A program made the position numbers and the translations under genes. Below the pieces are notes generated by a model. The model saw nothing but the letters and a program-made list of their open reading frames with translations, made no database searches and was not told the DNA's origin. Below, piece by piece: positions 21,946 to 34,045 of a stretch of DNA of 64,000 nucleotides (positions are counted from its first letter, which is position 1; every line of letters begins with the position of its first letter). The DNA is from Eutrema japonicum (lineage: Eukaryota; Streptophyta; Magnoliopsida; Brassicales; Brassicaceae): the NCBI GenBank assembly GCA_030161315.1, contig BSQW01000005.1:45910274-45974273 (forward strand). The letters run 5' to 3'.

Positions 21946-24900
21946 TATGGATAAATTTTGTTTATGTAGATAAACAAATATTATAAGCACCACCCAAAAA
22001 GCAACATACATTCAAACTTGTTTCATGCATGTGTCACTTAGGTCATTATTTTACAAATCCTGGTTTTTGATCAGGTTAGATGAAAATAAATATTAAAAAA
22101 GCATAAATGCGTATGATGTGTCAGTTTATGTAGATTAAAGACAATTGAGTTGCATTCCTTTTGCATTTACTAGATTTTTCACCCACACTTAGCGTGGGTA
22201 ATTTTTATTTTTATTTTTATTTTTGATAAACATGATATGCAACCAATTATATTTATGAAAATATTATTTTGTGCATATTGGTGAATGTAATAATATATCT
22301 ATAAAATATTACAGTTTTAATCACCTAAGTTATATATAGTCTATAGTACATAGTTACGAATTACGCGATACGCACTGACACCGACTTTCATTATTTTTAT
22401 TATTATTTATTACTACGTGGAGTATCATATATGGTGAGTTCATGATTCATGACCTGCGAAAAGTGCAAAACTGTAAACCTTGTATATATATATAAAGCAT
22501 TAGTCAATATATTCTTAAACCTAAATTTGGAAAAATTAATTATCAATTATCCTTCGAATTTAGTCAAACCTGTTTCTGAACCTCATCCAATCTGCTCACA
22601 CCATAAATAAACTTCGAACAAAGTTTTTCATGGCATAATATAACATCCAATCTAGGTTAAAATTTTGTTGTTCTTTAAAAACAAAAAAATTTATAGTGAC
22701 TGAAGAATATATATAATTGTTTAAAATATATATCAAGCGTTAGATCAAATAAACCTTAGCATTGTAGAATACAAAAACATATGTAGCTTTTCAATTTATA
22801 AATTAATTAGTGGGTCGTCATTAGTTATAGATTCTAACTTCTAATTAATATGTACATGCTAAAAGAAGCTTATTATGATATATGTAAACATAATCCTATA
22901 ATCATTACCAAAAATGAAACATACTCCTATACTCTATAGTGTTGTTGTACGTACGTCCGCATACGTAGAGAGAGAGTGCTTGCCTACCAATATGCTTTAG
23001 CTTTTCTGTGTGTCGGCCAATTATGGTGTTTAGTTTAGGTCACTTTGGTATGCTAATGCTACTTTCACGTAATCGGTAGGTTTGGTCATTCAGATATAAA
23101 AGCATCCCAATCCAAATATATATATACTCGATTTAGATTTTGTTTTTGTTTTTCTCTCTTTTACTTATATATTTATGACTTTTAATTTCCCTTTATCCCT
23201 ATATACTTATATGGTGGTATCATGTAGCCAAACATTTTGTTAGGTTCGTATGTCGTTGTGGTTTAAAATTTCCATAGTAAATTATTATGTCGAAATGATT
23301 ATTTTGTTGGCTCAATATATACTTAAGATCTTTTGGACCAAAACACATGCAAATTTCCAGGTATGTATTCGCTATGTGTATCCTATAATCGTTATAAGAA
23401 AAATTATTCTCGTTATATCAATTGATCAATTAACAACTGATCAACGCTCAATACTTTTCTTATTCCTACTATAATTTGCAGAACCAAACTAACAACTGAT
23501 CAACGCTCAATTAACAATTGTAACACATAAGTTTCTGTCAACTCAAAAGCAAAACTGTAAAAATAAAATAAAAATATTATTTCTTATGGAAGCGTTATTT
23601 CAACAATATCCTTCATCCCTGCTATCCAGCAAACTATTCCTGAATCTAAACTAATTTTTTTAAATAAACAAAAAAATTGTTGACCATAATTATTAGAAAA
23701 TATAAAAACGAATGTGTAGATGATTTTTATACAAATGTAGAGACACAGATATTCAATAAACGAACGTATAAAATCGTCAAGTAAACACCTCCGATGAAGA
23801 TTGTCTGGTTTTGAATTCACGTCAAAAATTGCTTTATTCATGTAAGTGATTGCTCCTACAATGTTTTAAAAAGCAGAGATTCTTCTTCGTAAGAATCAAA
23901 ATATGTAAAATAAAGTCACTTTAATTGTGGGCATCATTCCAAAGCCGGATTCAAATATAATTAATATCGACTTTATCCTTCATTAACTAAAATCAGCAGC
24001 ATTTACAAAATGTTTAGAACTAGAAACACACAAAATACATGACTAACATTTTTGGGTTATATATATGTATGTCTGTGGTTTTTATTTTTTATTTTTTTTT
24101 ACCAATATGCATTGATATGCAGATTTAAATTGGATACTACAAACTGGTAGACTATATATTTTAGTTATGTTTCATATTTGTAGTTATCTATTATCAAAAA
24201 GAATATATATGCGGTTACCAACAAAAAAATTGTTGAACAAATTTGTAATCCAAGCTTTAAAAATGAATTAGAGTGGTTTCAACTTGGAGGATATATATAT
24301 TTAACGTGAATTAATGAAAACAAAAACACAGAAAATGTCAACTCACATCATTTATTATCATTTTATTATAGCTGTCGCGTATAGAATAATTGTTTAATGA
24401 TAGAATAATTATTTAGTGAGATATAACGTATTATCTGCGCCACCTAACTATGCACAAACTTCACTCATGAATCATGATCGTGATGTATGAAAATTCCGAC
24501 CTCCCAGTACTTGACATCAAACAAGCATTCGCAAACTTTGCTAAACCTTTTAACAAAAAACAAAAAAAATTGCTAAACCTAATGGATCACTAGCAATCTT
24601 TAATTTTAATATAATAAGATCTTTCATTCAATATTTATATGAATCTTGCCAAAATTTATCAAATAATATCTAGCAATGTGATGTTATATAATCTTTTTAT
24701 CTTCCAATAACTAAATATTCTAGACATTTTTTTAAGAACGATCTACTAGGCATTGAGCTTTGAAAAAATATAACATATTTTCACAACACACTTATGCAAT
24801 TGTTAACAAACCTTTGGCAAACACAAAATTTAACACCAAACAAAGAAAAAAAATTGAGCAAAGAAAAGTAGAAAACTGAGTGTTTAAAAAAAAAGTCACT

Positions 24901-25870
24901 TCCTGACTGTAATGCAAAAAATCCAAAGCAGTTACAAAAATAATAAGCTTTTCTAGAGCATAGGATATCTAAAATTTACTTTACATCTAATAAACCAAGG
25001 AATTCGGTTAATCCGCCTAATTAGTTGTCTCGTCGAACGAATTCGAAACTATGTTAATTCTAATCTATATCTTATACATCTAAGCCTATTACCGGAAACG
25101 AAATTTTAGTCAAAACTAATTTCTTTTGGGAAGCCTTGGCACGGTTCTTAGGACTATAATCTATTCAAATGCAGGTGTTACATCAAACTTGGGTGTATCA
25201 AAGGCAAAATCAATACAGAGATTTAATTAAAACTAGATTCTAAACCCGTGCGTCCGCACGAAATTTTTTGATGTTTATCAAATTTTGTAATATGGAGTAA
25301 TGTGTATTTATTTCTGTGTTTAAATATAATTTGTTATATATTTAGTTTTTGTCATATGAGACACATAATTATTTTGGTGTTTAGAAAATTTTTATTTTTA
25401 TTTCTAATCCGCTCTAGAACGGAAGTTCAATATGAAAAGTAACTGAAGTTCATTATGTTAACATAATCTTTTTCTAATCCGCCCTAGAATGGGGGTAAAT
25501 TTTAAATTTTGTTTTTTGATGTTTAGTTTTATTTTTTCGATAAAATATATTTGTGAATGTAAAAGTTTGAGATGTGTTAACAATTTTATTTTTGGTATAA
25601 AATATATTATATAGTTTTCTAAAATTTTAATCCACAATGAGGACATGCGATAATTTTTTATTTATTTTTATGTTTTATATTTTGTATGGAAAAAAAAATT
25701 TGGTATGACATGTATGAATTTAAATGAATTTTTGGTAAGCCCAACACTTATGACTTATCAGAAAAAGAAAAAAAAATTGAAATTAACATCAAAATGACAA
25801 AAAAAAAACAAAAAAACAAAGTAATGCTTCTAGCCTTTTAGGCAAGAAGAGTATGAATATGAGAATTGAG
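21946..25870. other. Long AT-rich gene-free spacer with repeat scraps
   Basis: No gene seen in almost 4 kb. Notable words are CACCCACACTTAGCGTGGGT near 22182, ACCCGTGCGTCCGCACGAAA near 25245 (both palindromic, of a kind that recurs in Brassicaceae repeats), and a duplicated TTTCTAATCCGC.CTAGAA at about 25400 and 25470. A direct repeat AACAACTGATCAACGCTCAA occurs at about 23430 and 23490. All small open frames here are AT-rich chance frames. Confidence 0.45.
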
Positions 25871-26421
25871 AAGTGGGCAAATCTTTGGGAAACAGCATAG
25901 AGAGAGAGAGGTAGGCTCTCTCCATAAACGAGAATCATGCTTTTCTCTCTCTTCCTCCATTCCTTTTTCTCATTCTTATTCCCCATTTACAGCCCAACTC
26001 CACTATCTTCCTCATCATCATCATAAGCACTAATCTCGAGGAGATAAAGAAACACCTCTCTCTCTCTCTCTTGTTCCTTCCGTTTCAAAGTTTCTTCCTT
26101 TTGGGCGGGTTTTCAGGAAATTTTGGATTTTTCTCTTTTTAGGGACGTTTCTTTAATTTCTGTGTTTCTTGTAGTTGTGGGTTTTGTTTCTAGTTCTTGG
26201 TACTGTCTCACGCTTTTCTCTTGCAAACTGCGAAAGCTTGTGACGACTATATCATTATTCTTAGTTTTTGTCTGGCCTTCTAATAAAAGTCTCCGTTTTT
26301 TCTATTTGCTAAGGTTTGGCTCCGTTTTCTCTTCCTCTCACTTCTGCTTTTGGTGGAGAAATATTTGAATTTTGGGGATATTAAAGCTTGTCTAAATCAA
26401 TCTCTCGCTGTTTGTATAGTG
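25871..26421 (+). promoter_or_regulatory. CT-rich leader of the RING-variant gene
   Basis: CT microsatellite (TCTCTCTC) near 26060 and T-rich leader sequence, typical of plant core promoters and 5' UTRs. A leader intron is possible but I cannot place it with confidence. Confidence 0.35.
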
Positions 26422-28931
26422 ATGGATACTGACGAGAAGCCTCTTAATCCTCTTGATTCAAGCCATGGTGATTCTGCCCCTTCTTCAAATCAGGTACATA
26501 TACACATCCAACATATGTATGTATGCAAGTACGAATCTTGGTTTCAATGATTTGATATTTAAATGAATTAGATGTGTCTATAAGAGAAGTTGTAATTTCA
26601 TGATGTGGTTCTTGTCTATAAGGGAGTCTTTTGTGCTAATTACTTGCCAAAAATTGCTTGATATTTGTTTAAAAATTCTTGGTTTTGGAGCAGATCAAAT
26701 TGTTCTGGGAAGCTTAATCTCTGATTAGTGTTGTTAGTTTCATCCCAAGGATTACTTCTCTTCAATGAATTGCTGTGTTGTTTATGTTCTCATATAACTC
26801 TTTTGTTACTTTCATCTTTGTTCTTATTAAGAAGGCCGAAGGATCCTCTGCTATAATAGAAGAGACTTCTGCAAATGCTCAACAATGGAGGCGAAAGAAC
26901 CTCTCTTTGCAGATACCCTCGAGAGCAACCGGTCTCTCTCCTGAAGATTCGGTTGTAATCAAAATGCCACCAACGCCTAGTCCAACTCCGAGAAGGGTGA
27001 ACTTTTCTTTGACTTCGACTTCTCCAGGTCATGGTCCTACTTCTTGTTCTTCTGTTCCTCCGCGTGGCAAGTCGTCCCTGAAGAATCTAATCCCAAAAGT
27101 TGGGTTCAAACCAAAAAACTCTAATACCGATATCGAGAAGGGACAAGGGGATGTCTGTTCTCCTTCTGCATTGCAGGAGAAGGCTTCGATATCGAGGTCA
27201 TTATCACTTTCAAAGTTATTTACGCCTAGGATCAAGAGAACTTCATCTCTACCTGTGACTCCCATTATTCTTTCAAACTCAGAATCAGCTCACGGAGGAA
27301 CCAGTGCTGCTCCTCAAACTCCAAGCGTAAGCTTTGTCTTGTATCGTTTCAGAGTACCTTATGATCGTTTAGGTACTTATACTTGGTATTGCAGAGCAAA
27401 GGGAGTGTGCAGATAGCTCGCTCTCGCTCTGTGCCTGTTAATGACAAGGAAGCAAGCCTAAAGGGAATGGACTCATTCTTCAGAGTTATTCCTTCGACTC
27501 CTCGTGTAAAGGAAGGAGATATTTTCTCAAATGCATCAGAGGCTGGTGATACTGGTAAGTTCAAGTTTCAATCAGTTATATGGTTTCTTTTCTTTTTCCC
27601 CAAGATATTAGTTTACTGTACACAGCAAATCTTTCTTATTGTTTTGTACAGAGACAGGTGATGCTGATGGAGAAGACATACCTGAGGATGAAGCAGTTTG
27701 TAGGATTTGTTTGGTAGAGCTTTGCGAAGGAGGAGAAACCTTAAAAATGGAGTGTAGTTGCAAAGGAGAACTTGCCCTTGCTCATAAAGATTGTGCTCTT
27801 AAATGGTTCACCATAAAGGGTAACAAGACCTGTGAGGTGTGTAAACAAGAAGTTAAGAACTTACCTGTAACACTCTTACGGATCCAAAGCATTCGAAACT
27901 CCGGTGTTCCTCAGCTAGATGTCACTGATTACAGGTAAAATACTCTTATATTTTTATTCTTGTACACATTGTCTGCAAGAGTTGGACTTTATACAGAATA
28001 TTCAAACATTCTAAATTTTCTTTTGGTTAAATGGTAAACTTCTCGTAAACCTCTTTATCATTTCTCAACAGGGTTTGGCAGGAGGTGCCGGTTCTGGTAA
28101 TCATCAGCATGCTTGCTTACTTCTGCTTCCTCGAGCAGCTCCTGGTAATCCGTCTCTACTATTTATGGTCACCCTTTACAACAACAAGCATCCGGATATA
28201 GACATATATATACAGAATTACTGCGGACAGATATCTATAAGAGTAAGTTTCATTTGCAGGTTGAGAAAATGGGAACAGGTGCAATCGCGTTATCTCTTCC
28301 GTTTTCTTGTATTCTTGGTCTTCTTGCATCCATGACCGCATCAACCATGGGTAGGTCTTCTTTTGGAAAAATTCTTTTCAATGTGCTCCTCCACTCTGAT
28401 CTGTTTTTGGTTCTGGAATAAATCTTGTGCAGTAATGAGAAGATTTGTCTGGATTTACGCATCTGTCCAGTTTGGTTTGGTGGTTCTCTTCGCCCATATA
28501 TTTTACTCCGTGGTTAGTGCCCTTCAACGCCTTTTTGTTTCTTTCCCTTGCGAGATATACATAGTGTCTAAAACTGGTGCCAGACATACCCTTAAAGCTG
28601 TAGAACTTGCAAGCTTTTGGTTTTAGCAAATAAGTAGATCTCTTAGAGCAAAACTCGATCGTAAAATCAGTCTATAGACATTTTTTGCTTTTAAAATCCG
28701 TTCTCTGGGTGGTATCAGGTGAAGTTGCAACCAGTTCTGTCAGTTCTTCTGTCAACATTTGCTGGATTTGGTGTCTGCATATGCGGAAGTTCAGTGATGG
28801 TTGAGTTTATGAGATGGAAACGAAGATGGCGAGCCAGAAGGCTCGAGCAGCAGCTGAACCGTGCTCAGACGCTGTCGCCACCACAACCGTTGGATGCAAC
28901 AACCTCTCAGCATCATCCAAATGACTCATAA
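26422..28931 (+). CDS. RING-variant (RINGv/MARCH-type) membrane E3 ligase
   Basis: Probable membrane-bound ubiquitin ligase. Eight exons: 26422-26493, 26835-27326, 27395-27554, 27652-27934, 28072-28144, 28260-28350, 28433-28512, 28719-28931. They join in frame to 487 residues. The N-terminal half is Ser/Pro-rich with basic segments (KLFTPRIKRTSSLPVTP). The RINGv domain is in exon 4 with C4HC3 spacing: CRICLVELCEGGETLKMECS, then HKDCALKWFTIKGNKTCEVC. Downstream there are three to four hydrophobic segments (VPVLVIISMLAYFCFLEQLL, SLPFSCILGLLASM, FGLVVLFAHIFYSV, VLSVLLSTFAGFGVCICGSS) and an Arg-rich tail (RWKRRWRARRLEQQ). Fits AT5G60580 by sequence and position. Substrate unknown. Confidence 0.9.
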
Positions 28932-29224
28932 TTATACAGTAGCTGGTTAATGTTATGTGATGATTTGTATAAAAGAAAAGGGATGAAGGAAGGCTTAAGA
29001 TTGTTCTTTTGTTTGTCTTGCTTTCTTTACATACACCATTGTATTGTTGTAAGTTTGTAATTTTGATTGCTCAATCTCTGCAAATGAAATGTTTGTAGTA
29101 GTATTGGTATTACAGTTTTCATGTATGATAAAATTTGGTAGTAATGAAAACAGTTGAATAGTTATATCAAAAACAGAGAAATATTCTAGACTTTTTTATT
29201 TTATATAAACGAAGTAGTTCTACG

Positions 29225-29775
29225 TAGGTCTGAGCAAAATACCCGAAACCGAAAAACCGAACCGAATGAGTAGGTATCGAATCGAACCGAATTTTCATAA
29301 ATACCGAATGGTTTTTTTTATAAAATATTTTGGATACTCGAACCGAACCGAAACTCGAATGGGTACCCAAAATATATGAAATACAATTATATATCTAAAA
29401 TATTATGTATATTTAGATTTTAAATTACCAGAATACTCATAATTACAATTTTAAAACAAATATATTAATTATGTTTAGACCGAAATAACCAAAATACTCA
29501 AAATATCAAAAAAAAAATAATTATATTTGTCAAAATTAAATAATTTTTGCAAAACTTAACCAAATTTTATTTAAATTAAACCATTTTTTAGTTTTTGTCC
29601 AGTAAATGGAATTAATTTTGGGTACCGAAAACTGATCTGAACCTGGGCGGAACTGAACCGAACCCGATCCGACCGGAAAAAATAAAATATTTGAATGGGT
29701 CATAGACCTTTAGTACCAAAATACCCGAAACTCGAAAGAACCGAACCCAAATCGATCCCCGAATGCCCAAGCCTA
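29225..29775. mobile_element. hAT-type non-autonomous element with CCGAA-rich ends
   Basis: Begins TAGGTCTGAGCAAAATACCC and ends ..GAATGCCCAAGCCTA, imperfect inverted ends of the hAT TAGGGNTGNGCA type, with ACCCGAAACCGAA words inside each end. If the neighbouring insertion at 29783-30459 and one copy of its target repeat are removed, the flanks read GTTCTACG and TTTCTATG, six of eight identical, which would fit an aged 8-bp target duplication. No coding sequence. Confidence 0.55.
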
Positions 29776-29782
29776 TTTCTAT

Positions 29783-30459
29783 TAGGGGTGGGCATTTCGG
29801 TTTAATTTCGGTTTCGGTTCGGGTTCAGGTTCGGTTCGGTTCGGTTAATTCGGGTTGAATAAAACTCTAGCCGAACTCAGCCGAAATAAGTTTGGTTCGG
29901 TTTGTGTTCGGTTTGGGTTTAGTTCGGTTCGGTTGTACTTTGGTTTGGTTTTAGTTCGGTTTTAAGAAAATCAACTTATAAAAACAAGAATCCTAACGAA
30001 ACGTAAACAAAACGAAATCATAAAAAAAATTATTCCCTAAAATTTTAAAACCAAACTGAAAGTATTCCACTTAATCAAAATTAAAAAAATGAAAAAATTT
30101 ATGGTTTCGTCTTTCCCATACCACTAAAATGAATCTACAACAAGCCAATAACTTAAATATATGTTAATTATACAAGTCAATATTTATTCATCTCTTATAT
30201 GAGTCTATATAGGCTTATATATCATTAATATAAAACTATCACTATGTGTTATTATTTTTAATATTATTAATTAACTAATTAACAAAAACACATTGATTTA
30301 TCGGTTCGGTTCGGTTTTAAATCGAACCAAACCGAACCGTTCGAGTTGAGAAAAACTTCAACCAAATGGTTGGATATTAATTATGGTTTGGTTTGGGTCG
30401 GTTTGAATTCAGTTTAGTTCGATTGGTTCGATTCGGTTTGGTTAAAATGCCCACCCCTA
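29783..30459. mobile_element. hAT MITE, 677 bp, with perfect 8-bp target duplication
   Basis: Starts TAGGGGTGGGCATTTCGGTT and ends AAAATGCCCACCCCTA, good inverted ends. ATTTCTAT directly flanks both sides (29775-29782 and 30460-30467), the exact 8-bp duplication expected for hAT elements. Subterminal GGTTCGGTTCGG repeats; AT-rich centre; no coding capacity. Confidence 0.9.
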
Positions 30460-30745
30460 ATTTCTATGTATAACACCAAAAAGCTAAATCCTTAGCTCTG
30501 AAAACTAAGCCCTAATTTCTTAAGATCTAAACAAAAGATTTAGCGTAATTTTTTCACAAATTATATTCCAATAAATTTTGTGGACTCCAAAAACAAAAGA
30601 AAAAATAATCAAATTGAAAAATGGGTCACGAGGCAATCACGTGCCAATACGAAGGAAAGATTCTTCTTCTCTGTTCCTGACTTTTAGCAAACTCTTTGCC
30701 CTTCTTCTCGACGAAGGTGAACGTCGAAGTGAAAAGATTACAGCG

Positions 30746-32300
30746 ATGAACTTCTCAACGAGGCTCGCTGATAAACTTCCCGGTATCTTACCGGCGCCGT
30801 CTTCTCCTCTCCTGCGTAAAGGTTGTACTTTTTTTCTAATCTGTTTCAATTGTTTCCTGTGACCATTTCCTGGTTTTGGGTATTGCTTGTTTGTTTTGTT
30901 TTCTGATAACACTGGAAGCAATATATAAAGGAATCGATGGAAAATTTAAGTTTCTGGGTTTCTCTTCGTTTGTAATTTGTAGTCGAAAGTCTGCTCCTTT
31001 GTCTCTGAGATGAAGGAAACTTTCGTGTTCACTATCTCTTAGCTCTACCTTTTCTAGGTTTCTGTTATTATCTTCCACCCTGAATCAAAATCCACCATCA
31101 TTAAATCGAATAAAGGAAACTGTGTGTTTTAGGTCGTATAGCTTGTTCCAAAGTCCAATTCTAATTCACATTGTCTATTTTAGGCATTTTGGTTGTTTAG
31201 TTGAAGATGATAGCTAATGAGCATTCATCAATCCTTTCTTCTCATGTGTGTTAGGAGTCCCCGAGTTAAGATTCTTTTCGATTGCAAACCACAGTAGAAG
31301 ATTGAGATGGGGATTGAAGAAGAAGATGGTTTGGAGTTTGCAGAGAGCAGAACTCTGTGTAGTGAGCAATTCATGCATAGTTCATCCGGCAACCGAAGCC
31401 TATGCACAAGAAGCTATCGAAGCAATCAAATCCAAGAAAGTTATCGCTGTGCCAACCGATACGCTTTATGGATTCGCTTGTGATGCTTGGTAATGTGAAA
31501 AAACCTTCACTAATTATCGGAATAAGTTTTACATTTCCTGGACTAAATTGTGATTATAAGATGACATAGCAGTTCTTTAGAAGCAGTTAACCGGATATAT
31601 GAGATCAAAGGCCGTAAGCTTACAAGCCCTCTAGCCATCTGCGTTGGCGATGTATTAGATATCAAGAGAGTTGCTACCACAAACCACTTACCTCACGGTT
31701 TACTCGATGCACTCTTGCCCGGTCCAGTCACTCTTGTACTTCAACGAGGTTTGCATCTTCTTCTTAATGTGGTTGCATCGATATGATCTCTTTATGTGAG
31801 AGTGTTCTTGTAGTGTTTAAACAGGTGAGTCAAGCATTCTTGAAATGTCCTTAAACCCGGGGATCGATACTATTGGAGTACGTGTTCCAGATTGTGAATT
31901 CATTAGGGAAGTATCAAGAGGTTCGGGCAGTGTGTTGGCTCTTACAAGTGCTAATATAAGCGGTGATAGAAGCAGCGTTTGCGTAAGTGATTTCGAGAAT
32001 CTTTGGCAGCATTGTGCTTATGTCTATGATGGTGGTTTGCTTCCATCGGGCCGTGCAGGATCGACAATAGTCGATCTGACTAAAGTCGGAAAGTATAAGA
32101 TCATTAGACCCGGAAGGTATGCGATTGGGATATTATTCTTGATCTAATCAATCTAACGGGATTAATGGATTTAAAGTTTGAATCTTTGTGGGGCTCTTGA
32201 GCTAATTAACTGAAAAAGATGTTATTTTTGTTGTTAATTCAGCGCGAAGAAAGCAACAGTGGCGATTCTTGAGAAGTATTTGTTGGAAGAAGACTGTTAA
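30746..32300 (+). CDS. YrdC/Sua5-type threonylcarbamoyl-AMP synthase, organelle-type
   Basis: Predicted to make threonylcarbamoyl-AMP from threonine, bicarbonate and ATP, the first step of the t6A37 modification in ANN-decoding tRNAs. Five exons: 30746-30821, 31255-31489, 31573-31748, 31825-32116, 32243-32300, in frame, 278 residues. The first 50 or so residues are basic and Ser/Arg-rich (MNFSTRLADKLPGILPAPSS), like an organelle-targeting peptide. The YrdC core shows AIKSKKVIAVPTDTLYGFAC, IKGRKLTSPLAICV, LPGPVTLVLQRG, IGVRVP, LALTSANISG and GRAGSTIVDL, which match the substrate-binding elements of the family. Only the YrdC domain is present; there is no Sua5 C-terminal domain. Older annotation calls this a DHBP-synthase RibB-like fold. 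Fits AT5G60590. Confidence 0.9.
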
Positions 32301-32812
32301 GAGATAAAAGCTGGTTAAAAGCTTATATGACTTCCCAAGAATCTGAGGTTTTGCTTACGATTTTTGGTATTGGTTTAAGATATCAGATATGGATGTGTAT
32401 ACGAGAAGATTGTTGATTTTGAGCGTATGCTAACTCCAATTTTTCGTGGCACGTATGTGTAATTCAAAGGGAATTGGTGGATCGTTTCGTAATTTTCAGT
32501 TAAATCCCTTATTAAGTTATTATTGGTCCATTTGGAAAAAACAAAAAAAAATCTGGTTATCTTATATTGATCGTTTCCTAAACGTGTCATCGATTTAAGC
32601 CAAAAGTATCTGGCACTACGCATTAGACGAATGAAAAAAAAAAAAAAAAAATACATGTCTAAAAACAAATTACCATATGAAAGATTTGGGGAATGTTTTA
32701 AGTTACAGGCTAAAATTTGAAGAGAAGATAAATATAGGGCCTCATTTTCAATTTCCACGTCTCCCTGCTCTTTTTTTGTTTTTCCTCTTCTTCTAAAACT
32801 TGGACATTATGG
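32301..32812. other. 3' UTR and spacer before a hAT-like element
   Basis: Contains the 3' UTR of the YrdC gene and AT-rich sequence. No gene supported; the antisense frame at 32375-32758 overlaps UTR and poly-T and has no features. Confidence 0.4.
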
Positions 32813-33497
32813 TCAGCGGTGGGCACGGAGCGGATATCCCGAAATTTTTTACTATTTGTGATTTGCTCCGTTTTTATCGAATATCTAATTTTTTTATTTG
32901 CTTTGCTCCGGAAAAATATAGATATCCGGAAATCCGGATATCCAGAAAATTTACGGATATTTGCGGATATCCGCGGATATCTATTGCACTTCATTCAATA
33001 CAAACAAAAACTAAAAAAAAAAAAGTTTATAATACATTTTTTTATCCAATATGAACTAATAAGTAAAAAACAAGTGAAATCATCTAGTTTCATTTTTTTA
33101 TATAAAGAATGGTAGACAAAATAATCATACAAAAAATTAATATCTTCACTTAAACTTCAGTATAAACATTTTTATTAATATTTAATTAATTATTATAGAG
33201 TTTATATATTTTTATCGTGCATATTTTTTTTGAATTTTTTTTTATTAAAAAAATAAAAAAATGTAAATAAATATTAGAAATTTATAACATATTATTATGT
33301 ATATATATATGATATACGGATCGGAGCGGATATCCGGCCTTCCTAAACTTAGTATTTGTGATTTGCTTTGTTATAGACGGATACTACATTTTAGTATTTG
33401 CTTTGGTTCGAATCTTTACGGATATCCGGATTTTTCGGATCGAATAGAGATGAATACCGAATCAAAACAAATCTAACGGATAATTTGCCCAGCCCTA
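32813..33497. mobile_element. hAT-type non-autonomous element, GGATATCCG-rich
   Basis: The left end (T)CAGCGGTGGGCACGGAG and right end TTGCCCAGCCCTA are imperfect inverted copies. ATTATGG flanks both sides (32806-32812 and 33498-33504), 7 bases of a probable 8-bp duplication. Subterminal GGATATCCG palindromes occur at both ends. No coding capacity. Confidence 0.75.
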
Positions 33498-33539
33498 ATT
33501 ATGGCGATGGTTTTGTCTGCTTCTAAACTCTAAAAAACG

Positions 33540-34045
33540 TTTATCCTCAGTTTCTTTGACTCTCCAGCTTTATATACTTGTTATATGTGAAAAATCAATC
33601 CCTCTCAAACTCTTCTGACCACTAATTTCTTCCTCTGGAACATTCTTTTCTCTAATTTTGATTCCTTGGCTTCAAGAGTGGTTTCTCAATTGCCTTCAGG
33701 TACTGTACATGTTTTAAAGGGTTTTCTCAATTTAGTTCGTGTGTGTCGTCGATAAAACGTAGGAAAGTATTATCCTTGAATGACAATTCTCTGGCTTTAT
33801 CAATTTAAAGGGTGATTTCTGGGTTTTATTAGTCTTTTCTTTCCTGGGGAATTTATGTTTTCTCTGTTGATTTCTGCTTCAGAATCACAACTGTGATGCA
33901 AAACAAACAAAAAAACGTTTGCTTTCTTTTTTAATTTTCCATGATCTTCCTTGTAACCAAACTGGATTTAGGAAGAGTGGAATTTTGAGTGTTGTCCTAA
34001 TGAGCTGATTTTGTTCTGTGACAGTTACTTTGATTCACTGAGGAA
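33540..34045 (+). promoter_or_regulatory. Promoter and spliced 5' UTR of HDS
   Basis: A TATA-like TTTATATACTT lies at about 33569. A likely leader intron runs from the GTACTG at about 33701 (after TTGCCTTCAG) to GTGACAG at 34024, leaving 21 bases before the ATG. Confidence 0.5.
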
